From Syntrophomonadaceae bacterium (GTDB taxonomy: Bacteria > Bacillota > Dethiobacteria > DTU022): a stretch of DNA of 47,912 nt. Location: the NCBI GenBank assembly GCA_003567725.1, contig PWYU01000008.1, positions 1 to 47,912 on the forward strand, in the 5' to 3' direction. The notes beneath the pieces were generated by a model, which worked only from the letters and a program-made list of their open reading frames with translations, was not told the DNA's origin and did no database searches. A program made the translations under genes and the position numbers. Position 1 is the first letter of the stretch. Each line of letters begins with the position of its first letter. Positions 42,034 through 47,912 of the stretch are shown here, in pieces.

Positions 42034-43032
42034 TTGCATAAAGTAAAAAACATAATCCCCGGGATTATGATAACTGCTGCGCTTGCAGGTATAGCCTTTT
42101 TAATAAATAATTACTATTCTCCTTTAAGCCCGGTAGTGATCGCAATTATCGCAGGATTGTTGATCAGTAATTTTATTGGCACACCGGCAGCTTGCAAACA
42201 GGGCATTGATTATTGCGCAAAAAAGCTGCTAAAGCTGGGGATTGTCTTTCTCGGGATCAGGCTTAGCTTTTATGAAATCCTTGATTTAGGGGCAAACTCA
42301 CTGGCTATTATTATAACCTGTATCATTTTAGCTTTAACGGTGGTGATTAGTTTATCCAAAAAGTTTGGTGTGCCCCCAAGGCTTGCCACCTTAATTGCCG
42401 TCGGAACGGCAATATGTGGTAATAGCGCTATAGTAGCAACTTCTCCTGTGATTAAAGCTAAAGAGGAGGAAGTGGCCTTTGCTGTAGGTACTATTACAGT
42501 CTTTGGGTTAAGCGCAATTGTTTTTTATCCGGTGATCGGAGCTTATATGCATTTGTCCCCGGTTGAATTTGGCACCTGGGCTGGCACAGCTATCAATGAT
42601 ACCGGACAGGTTGTAGCAGCAGGATTTCAATACGGCATAACTGCAGGAGAAGCGGCCACGGTCGTCAAGCTGACCAGAAATTTATTTATTGCTCCCGTAG
42701 TGGTTTTGTTTGCCTATTTAACGGCAAAAGAAGAGGCAGGGCAGAGTTCTTTCCATTTTAAAGGCTTAAACCTTTTTAGAATATTTCCCTGGTTTGTGCT
42801 GGGGTTTTTAGTGATGGCATTCCTGAGGACCGCTGATCTGCTGCCCGACCTGGTTATCGGCCTGCTCAGTTTTACCTCTGCTTTTTTGCTGGTAATGGCA
42901 CTCGGCGGTATTGGCCTGTCGATAAACCTGGCTTCCATGAAAGGACTGGGTTTGAAGGCTTTTCTGGCCGGTTTGCTGGCAGCGGTTGTCATGGGGACAA
43001 CAAGTTTGCTGCTAATATTGTTAATTCTTTAA
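42034..43032 (+). CDS. YeiH-type transporter (UPF0324, putative sulfate/sulfite exporter)
   Basis: This 332-residue protein has about 9-10 membrane spans. Family blocks are IAGLLISNFIGTP, KKLLKLGIVFLGIRLSFYEI, AVGTAICGNSAIVATSPVIKA, WAGTAINDTGQVVAAG and TAVVKLTRN-type sequence near residue 210. UPF0324/YeiH proteins are annotated as anion exporters, mostly from context. The TTG start lies 1 base after the TOBE gene stop. The divergent LysR gene supports a YeiE-YeiH-type locus. Confidence 0.87.
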   Translation: MHKVKNIIPGIMITAALAGIAFLINNYYSPLSPVVIAIIAGLLISNFIGTPAACKQGIDYCAKKLLKLGIVFLGIRLSFYEILDLGANSLAIIITCIILALTVVISLSKKFGVPPRLATLIAVGTAICGNSAIVATSPVIKAKEEEVAFAVGTITVFGLSAIVFYPVIGAYMHLSPVEFGTWAGTAINDTGQVVAAGFQYGITAGEAATVVKLTRNLFIAPVVVLFAYLTAKEEAGQSSFHFKGLNLFRIFPWFVLGFLVMAFLRTADLLPDLVIGLLSFTSAFLLVMALGGIGLSINLASMKGLGLKAFLAGLLAAVVMGTTSLLLILLIL

Positions 43033-43102
43033 GCTTTAAACAGTTTTGACACTCTTTTGATCCGGGTAAAAGATTTATTAAATCTTCCAGGAGGTTTTTA
43101 TC

Positions 43103-43476
43103 ATGAAGGGAGACATTATTAATTAATGAAGCACCTCAGGACTAATTGCCATGCTTCCCGGAACAACGGAAATTGCTCCGGAATGTGAAGGTAATATTGC
43201 TAATCAAACCCGGCAGACTTTAGAAAATTTAAAAGCAGTTCTTAAGGCAGCAGGGTGCCCTTTCAGGGATGTTATATTTGTCAAAATTTACATCACAGAC
43301 ATGAAGTATTACAAAGACATGAATAAGGTTGATGAAGAATATTTTCCTGAACCGGCTAACCAGTGCCCGGTCAGAACTTGCGTTGCTGTTCATCAGCTGG
43401 CCAGGCCGGATCTGTTGAACGCCTCCTGCCGCAGATAGATATTGTAGCAATCTGTGCTGAAGGTATCCTGGATTAA
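43103..43476 (+). pseudogene. Decayed RidA/YjgF-family gene
   Basis: AGGAGG precedes ATG 43103, which opens the RidA-like start MKGDIIN, but two stop codons follow at once. In the same frame TSGLIAMLPGTTEIA resumes the family sequence, so roughly 25 codons (the usual G-P-Y-S-Q region) are missing. The middle, QTRQTLENLKAVLKAAG and KIYITDMKYYKDMN, is well conserved. Near 43410 the frame shifts: LLPQIDIVAICAEG continues in another frame up to the stop at 43474-43476. RidA proteins hydrolyse reactive enamines/imines made by PLP enzymes. With a deletion and a frameshift it should be non-functional. Confidence 0.8.
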
Positions 43477-43477
43477 T

Positions 43478-44017
43478 TTAACGTCTCCACGGGCTAAAGA
43501 GCCTGGTTAAAGTAGTTAAATCTCTTTCCAGCAGGTTGTTAAGCTGGTCAATGTTTGCGGCCATCTTTTTTATTTTTTTTGAAGAAAGTTTGGGGCCATG
43601 ATGGTGGAAATTGAGATAGAGGATGAGGTAGTCTTCCAGTAAAAAAGCGGTTTCCGGTGAGAGGATAGGAGGTCTTTTATCAGGGAAAGGACTTTTCATT
43701 AACTTGAGCAGGCGCGCATGCCAGTCCAGGCTGGCAGGAATCCATTTATCAATGGTTCTGGCAATATGCAGCAGGCAATCTTCGACATGGAGATAGAAGT
43801 CGAATATCAGGCAGCCAAAAGAAAATAAATTGTATTTGTCTGTATGCTTATCAAGCAGAGCCTTGTTTTTGTTTACTTCTGCAGCAATTTGTTGCATTTC
43901 AGCAAGGTTGGAATCAATCATAATGCAGAGCCTGGCCAGGTCTTCTTTTGAGGGTGCCGGGTTTTCATGCCGGTATTTTTTAATGTCGATTGTTTGTACC
44001 TCCTCTCCCGGGTCCAC
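43478..44017 (-). CDS. HepT-like (HEPN-fold) protein with unclear start
   Basis: This all-helical protein of up to 179 residues resembles the HepT-like ribonuclease toxin group, mainly at PPILSPETAFLLEDYLILYL, where such proteins read 'ETA-LL-EYL'. The usual R-x4-H catalytic motif after it is not intact; NFHHHG lies at that place. The frame is open to a GTG at 44017, but AGGAGG lies inside the frame, at about 43999-44005. No ATG, GTG or TTG follows at normal spacing; only ATC or ATT codons do. No MNT antitoxin gene is adjacent. It may start at an unusual codon, or be inactive. Confidence 0.5.
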   Translation of the reverse strand: MDPGEEVQTIDIKKYRHENPAPSKEDLARLCIMIDSNLAEMQQIAAEVNKNKALLDKHTDKYNLFSFGCLIFDFYLHVEDCLLHIARTIDKWIPASLDWHARLLKLMKSPFPDKRPPILSPETAFLLEDYLILYLNFHHHGPKLSSKKIKKMAANIDQLNNLLERDLTTLTRLFSPWRR

Positions 44018-44197
44018 TTATTTTCAAGCTGAAGCTAAAAATTTTATTTTCCACCGCTGTTTATAATATATACCAAAATTTTGCCGGCGGAAACGGGGCG
44101 GAGGGAACCGGAAAGGCAATATTTTAGTTGCTGCCATTGTCCGCGATGAGTCTTAACCAATCCAAAATGCAGCATGGCTGAGAAGAGACCTATTTTA

Positions 44198-45988
44198 TTA
44201 CATAAAAAGAGCTCCCAACCGGGCGATTACTCCGCCAACTATAAAAGCCAGACCTGTTGTTAGTAAAAGAATAAAAAGGGCGAACAGGGGCTTAAATTCA
44301 CGGGCCACAGTGGCTAAAATGGCAATACAGGGCACATAGAAAAGGCCGACGATGGCCCCGGTGAAAAGCTGCAGGGTAGTAAGATCAAGATCTATAAGAG
44401 GCAGCACTGACAGCTCACGGCGCAATATGCCCAGGACCAGGGGAGCAGCCGCTTCTTCGGGCAGCCTGAGCCAGCCGGTAACCAGGGGGCTTATTGCCCT
44501 GCCCAAGGCAGCCATTATCCCGGTTTCATAGAGGACTGCTGCGACGGCAACCGCTCCGATCATCGGTAAGGCTCCATCAGTGATATACAGTTTCAAGCGT
44601 AAATAGAGTTTTTTCATAATCCCATCCAACCGGGGCAGGAGCAGGTCGGGGATTTCTACCATGCTCTCAAGCTGTTCGCCTTTAATGAAGCGATTCATAA
44701 TCAGGCCGGCAGTGATCATAACCAGCCAGCTGAATAAGAACACAGAAATCATAACAGCTGCGGAGCGGGCTGCCAGTAAAGCTATAAAGGCTCCGGTTTG
44801 AGAAATACAGGGTACTGCCAGGCAGACCAGGATTGTAACTATAAGTCTTTCTTTGCGAGAAGAAAGCGATCTGCTGGCCATAATGGCCGGTATACCGCAG
44901 CCGTAGCCAAGGGTAAGAGGAATAATGCCCGAACCGGCCAGGCCAATTCTGTTAAATAACCCGTCCAGTAAAATAGCAAGGCGCGGCATATAGCCGCTGT
45001 CCTCTACCAGGTTCAATACGGTATAAAAGGAAAGCACGTAAGGAAGAACGAGGGTAAAAGGCCACTCCAACCCTTTGACAAGAAAGCCGTACTCGCCAAT
45101 AAAAATATTTTGGATGATACCGGGTGGTAATAGTTCTGAAACCAGCATGACCAGGGGAGGAATAATTAAACCCCGAAATAGCGGTAACAGCAGAAACTGG
45201 CGCAGTCCCATTCCTATTCCGACTATACCCGCAAAAATTACCAGCATAATTACAGCCGCAAGCGGAAGCCCTGGCCAGGGCCTGGTTAAAAGCTGATCCC
45301 ATTTATCCCTGTTCGAATTTACCGGCGGTTCTCTTTTAAAGAAGACCTGGTCGACTATCTTCTCGACATTATCCCACGTTGCTTTCAGCTGTTGCTTTTC
45401 TGTTCTTTTTTGTTCATTAGAGCCAAGGCTTGCAAGTATTTTTTCCCGCAGGTGGTCCAAACCATCGCCCGAGACTGCAATGGTGGGGACAACCGGTATA
45501 TTCAATTGTTCGGATAAAGCTTCGATATCGATAAAATAGCCTTTTTCACGGGCCAGGTCACTGCGGTTCAAGGCGACCAGCAAAGGGGCTTCCAATTCTA
45601 AAAGCTGGAGTAGTAAATAGAGACCTCCTTCGAAATTACCGGCATCAAGCACATAAACGATCAAATCCGGAGGTTTGTCAAGATCCACTTCAACATTGCC
45701 GGAGTCGCAACAGCAGACTGGTGGGGCTGTTCGGGGGCAATCTTTGCCGGTTTTACCGCAAACCATTTCTACTGCTACTCTTTCTGCTTCACAGGTAGCA
45801 CATAATGAATAAGTACCGGGGACATCTATTAAATTGATGATTTCTGAATCCAGCTTCATGGTACCGCTGGCAAAATCCACGGTTGTTCCGGTGTAGTTGG
45901 CCACCCTGACGTTTAAACCGGTAAGGCGGTTGAAAATAGCGCTTTTCCCTACGTTGGGAGCACCCATCAGTAGAATTGTTTTGTTCAT
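44198..45988 (-). CDS. feoB: Ferrous iron transport protein B with Cys-rich G-domain insert
   Basis: This 596-residue FeoB has an N-terminal GTPase domain: G1 GAPNVGKSAIFN (9-20), G2 Thr around NYTGTTVD, G3 DVPG (55-58), G4 NRSD (141-144). The membrane part, from about residue 235, contains the Gate-type repeats and GYGCGIPAIMASRSL. After G3, where normal FeoB reads on to 'SEEE', there is a stretch with Cys63, 66, 77, 84, 92, 93 and 94, including VCCCDSG, roughly 25 residues longer than usual. This may bind metal or an Fe-S cluster and gate GTPase activity. It is the last gene of a minus-strand operon, 17 bases after feoA. Confidence 0.92.
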   Translation of the reverse strand: MNKTILLMGAPNVGKSAIFNRLTGLNVRVANYTGTTVDFASGTMKLDSEIINLIDVPGTYSLCATCEAERVAVEMVCGKTGKDCPRTAPPVCCCDSGNVEVDLDKPPDLIVYVLDAGNFEGGLYLLLQLLELEAPLLVALNRSDLAREKGYFIDIEALSEQLNIPVVPTIAVSGDGLDHLREKILASLGSNEQKRTEKQQLKATWDNVEKIVDQVFFKREPPVNSNRDKWDQLLTRPWPGLPLAAVIMLVIFAGIVGIGMGLRQFLLLPLFRGLIIPPLVMLVSELLPPGIIQNIFIGEYGFLVKGLEWPFTLVLPYVLSFYTVLNLVEDSGYMPRLAILLDGLFNRIGLAGSGIIPLTLGYGCGIPAIMASRSLSSRKERLIVTILVCLAVPCISQTGAFIALLAARSAAVMISVFLFSWLVMITAGLIMNRFIKGEQLESMVEIPDLLLPRLDGIMKKLYLRLKLYITDGALPMIGAVAVAAVLYETGIMAALGRAISPLVTGWLRLPEEAAAPLVLGILRRELSVLPLIDLDLTTLQLFTGAIVGLFYVPCIAILATVAREFKPLFALFILLLTTGLAFIVGGVIARLGALFM

Positions 45989-46005
45989 TTATTACCGGTT
46001 CTCCT

Positions 46006-46269
46006 CTAAACAGGTTGGATAGTTATTTTTTCTGCCAGTCGCCGGTGTAAAGCTATCTGGCGATCACCGGTTTTAATTACTACCGGGCCCCCAAAGAGTT
46101 GATGGCCCCGGCAGTGCAGCATTTTGCCCTTTCGAATGCCCAGTGTGGAAAGCATAATATTATCGGGAACATCTAAGACTATCCCGTTGTTTCCCGTTGA
46201 TAATTCCAGTAAAGATACCCGGTTATCACGCTCAACGTTTAATTTTAAATCTTCTACTTTTAGAGCCAT
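46006..46269 (-). CDS. feoA: FeoA-domain protein
   Basis: This 87-residue SH3-like FeoA protein has MLSTLGIRKGKMLHCRG in the middle and VVIKTGDRQIALHRRLAEKI near the end, typical of the family. It assists FeoB in ferrous iron uptake. GGAGGTG lies 8 bases before the ATG. The feoB gene follows after 17 bases, and a SAM-binding protein gene lies 25 bases upstream in the same direction. Confidence 0.9.
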   Translation of the reverse strand: MALKVEDLKLNVERDNRVSLLELSTGNNGIVLDVPDNIMLSTLGIRKGKMLHCRGHQLFGGPVVIKTGDRQIALHRRLAEKITIQPV

Positions 46270-46294
46270 TAAAAATCACCTCCGGCTGTTGTTC

Positions 46295-46846
46295 CTACAG
46301 GTTGGCATATAGTACAGAGCAATCAAATGTTGCCTGCTTCTGATCAATGCGCCTGTTAAATAAAGGTCTGGAAGGGAGCCTGTCATACTGGTGGGCCACT
46401 TCAGAACGGGGGCTTCGAAAGACCAGGCGCGCTTCATTTCCGCCTTTAGCAATCAGGCTATCCAGGATTTCTTGTTTCGGTTCTGCCTGAAGGGCGACCA
46501 GGGCAACGTCAAAGTCATAGGGAAAAGGATCCCGTCCATCATAATTTAATACGGAGATTAAATTATCCATGTTTTGAGCGGCTATACATTTACGGGCTAC
46601 ATTAACCGCATTTTGGTCGTTGTCAACCGCCCACACCCGGGCCCCGGTAAATTTGGCTATTAAAAGCGCTGTAAAAGGAATCCCCCCGCAGCCGATGTTA
46701 AGGACCCGGTCACTGGCGGTTATAGCGGCCAACTTGATTTCGTTATGCACTACTTCATGATATATCCTGGAGTAAAGTGAAACCAGCACCCTGCTGGAAG
46801 CAATCTTTTTTTCCATCATTGCCACTACCGGTGCAACTATCTTCAT
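46295..46846 (-). CDS. Nicotianamine-synthase-like SAM-binding protein, second copy
   Basis: This protein is 183 residues from ATG 46846, preceded by AGGTG at 6 bases. A Rossmann SAM-binding core begins DRVLNIGCGGIPFTALLIAKF, followed by VWAVDNDQNAVNVA. Later EARLVFRSPRSE recalls the 'VVRSAHG' block of nicotianamine synthases, which join aminobutyrate units from SAM. It overlaps the 3' end of the preceding similar gene by 92 bases in another frame. Standing directly upstream of feoAB, a metallophore or iron-related role is possible. An ordinary methyltransferase is the alternative. Confidence 0.65.
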   Translation of the reverse strand: MKIVAPVVAMMEKKIASSRVLVSLYSRIYHEVVHNEIKLAAITASDRVLNIGCGGIPFTALLIAKFTGARVWAVDNDQNAVNVARKCIAAQNMDNLISVLNYDGRDPFPYDFDVALVALQAEPKQEILDSLIAKGGNEARLVFRSPRSEVAHQYDRLPSRPLFNRRIDQKQATFDCSVLYANL

Positions 46847-47507
46847 CCACAACACCTGCCTGATCTGTAATGATTTTTTCGATAACAACACTCTCTGCAC
46901 CCAGCCTGGAAACAGCTTTTTTTGCGTTAAACGGGTATTTCCCCTCCACATTTACCTGTGATGACTTAAACAAAGCTTTTTCCAGCCATAGCGGGTTATT
47001 CCTGTAAATCAATTTCCCTCCCGGTTTTATTCTTTTCAGGGCTTGAAAAATAATATCTTCCTTTGGACATACGTTTAATGAAATCCAGACTGCATCATAA
47101 GTTGAACAATCTATACACTTTCCATTCTTGGGAAATAGCATGATTTTTGAAGAGTACCCTTCTTTTGCAACCAGGGCCTGCGCTTTATCTACTGCTTCAA
47201 TATTGCAGTCACAGGCATCAACGCGGCAGCCTTTTTGAGCCAGGTACAGAGCTGTACAGGGGTAGGATCCGCAGCCGATGTGTAGCACCGAGGCCCCTTC
47301 TTTGAGGTTGGTCAGGGCAAATTCTTTATCGAGCATGTCTGTGTAAAATAAATTTGCGTACAGGGAAGAGACTCTTCCGGAGCGGACCGCCAAAGCTTCC
47401 AAACGTTGAGCGATGCTGAAAAAAGGAGCCACCTGTTTTTTAAAACCGGGCTTCTTAGTATAACTTGGGTTACAACTGATATTAGTATGCGTGAGTAGAT
47501 ATTTCAT
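46755..47507 (-). CDS. Nicotianamine-synthase-like SAM-binding protein, first copy
   Basis: This 250-residue protein has a SAM-binding core, ASVLHIGCGSYPCTALYLAQKG, then VDACDCNIEAVDKA, and GGKLIYRNNPLWLEKALF near residue 180. It resembles the next gene product and the nicotianamine synthase fold. It is cysteine-rich (CNP, CDC, GKCIDC). Its last 30 residues (from about DEDSCTGSGND) overlap the start of the next gene and look like accidental coding, so either a true overlap or a lost stop codon is possible. The ATG follows GAGGTAA. Confidence 0.7.
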   Translation of the reverse strand: MKYLLTHTNISCNPSYTKKPGFKKQVAPFFSIAQRLEALAVRSGRVSSLYANLFYTDMLDKEFALTNLKEGASVLHIGCGSYPCTALYLAQKGCRVDACDCNIEAVDKAQALVAKEGYSSKIMLFPKNGKCIDCSTYDAVWISLNVCPKEDIIFQALKRIKPGGKLIYRNNPLWLEKALFKSSQVNVEGKYPFNAKKAVSRLGAESVVIEKIITDQAGVVDEDSCTGSGNDGKKDCFQQGAGFTLLQDIS

Positions 47508-47553
47508 TTTTATTTACCTCTTTTCTCGCTTTTTTCCTTCCCGTATACAGGGA

Positions 47554-47912
47554 TCAGCAGCGTATAAGGGCAGCCAAACCTTTTGTTCGGTTGTCACCCG
47601 CTTTTGTTGTGCTATCTGTTTCTGCAGGAGACTTATAAATAACCAGGTATAAAGCGCCCAGGGCAGACCAGAGCAGGGGAATCCAAAAGGTGATCAAGCG
47701 TGATATCAAAGCTACAGCCAGTCCTTCGGCAGGGGTTATTCCGAAAAAGGAAAACATTAATACCATTGTGCCTTCATATGACCCCAGCCCACCCGGGAGC
47801 ACAGGAACCATGCTGACCAGGTAAGCTGTAAAGGTAATGATCGCTACTGCCGGGAGGCCAATATTAAGATCAAGCATACCGGTAACCAGGAATACTTTTA
47901 ACGGATATAACA
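47554..47912 (-). CDS. UPF0104/LPG-synthase-type membrane protein, 3' part only
   Basis: The reading frame runs off the right edge of the window, so only the C-terminal 119 residues are visible. Spans with VSMVPVLPGGLGSYEGTMV and LISRLITFWIPLLW match the lysylphosphatidylglycerol synthase transmembrane family (also called flippase-like UPF0104). No synthase domain follows. An internal ATG at 47877 should not be taken as the start, because the frame is open and hydrophobic upstream of it. The hydrophilic tail is followed by the nicotianamine-synthase-like genes. Confidence 0.8.
   Translation of the reverse strand, partial: LYPLKVFLVTGMLDLNIGLPAVAIITFTAYLVSMVPVLPGGLGSYEGTMVLMFSFFGITPAEGLAVALISRLITFWIPLLWSALGALYLVIYKSPAETDSTTKAGDNRTKGLAALIRC

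Overview
The window looks like a chromosomal segment of an anaerobic Clostridia-type Firmicute. Shine-Dalgarno sites are strong (AGGAGG-like), TTG and GTG starts are frequent, and there is a ferredoxin-linked 2-oxoacid oxidoreductase, a FeoAB iron system, lipoprotein-type TRAP and glycosidase proteins, and moderate AT-rich codon use. An acidic stretch in the mature TRAP binding protein would fit a halo- or alkaliphile, but this is only a hint. I cannot name a genus.

Left part, all on the minus strand (1-10.2 kb). A PIN toxin / AbrB-type antitoxin pair (3-688) is followed by what appears to be an exopolysaccharide module. Read in transcription order it encodes a large TIM-barrel glycosidase-like lipoprotein (from a TTG start at 10153), an unrecognised anchored protein, a PAS histidine kinase, a single-domain response regulator, a membrane-anchored HEAT-repeat protein, a processive family-2 glycosyltransferase and a GH16 lipoprotein. 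A glucan-like polymer made at the membrane, trimmed outside and controlled by its own phosphorelay is the simplest reading.

Centre, all on the plus strand (10.6-40.5 kb). This is a 30-kb catabolic island. It starts with an IclR regulator fused to a glutamate-racemase-like enzyme. Next come an aspartate-type aminotransferase, an alanine:glyoxylate-type aminotransferase and an aldolase that resembles 4-hydroxy-2-oxoglutarate aldolase. A three-gene TRAP importer follows, then two unrelated ATP-dependent lactam hydrolases (HyuAB and PxpABC) around an SDR dehydrogenase, an FMN glutamate-synthase-like protein with an N-terminal cysteine cluster, KorABC, an Old Yellow Enzyme-GltD fusion and a DUF1847 protein. 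The island ends with a class III CoA transferase, a CitE/malyl-CoA-lyase-like protein, an MmgE/PrpD protein and a soluble fumarate-reductase-like pair. One coherent reading is import of a lactam or amino dicarboxylate, ring opening to a 4-hydroxyglutamate-like compound, transamination, aldol cleavage to pyruvate plus glyoxylate, and use of glyoxylate by transamination and/or CoA-ester chemistry. The substrate itself is not proved by the sequence.

Right part (40.5-47.9 kb). A LysR regulator diverges from a molbindin-like TOBE protein and a YeiH-type transporter. Then come a decayed RidA gene, a HepT-like protein without a clear start codon, and a minus-strand operon that ends in feoA-feoB. Upstream in that operon are two overlapping SAM-binding proteins resembling nicotianamine synthase and the end of a UPF0104 membrane protein cut by the window edge. 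The FeoB has a cysteine-rich insert in its G domain.

At least six copies or remnants of a short palindromic, MITE/REP-like element with a GGGGACGGTTC core are scattered between genes. One copy has terminal inverted repeats and an 11-bp flanking direct repeat. No rRNA, tRNA, CRISPR array or prophage was seen.
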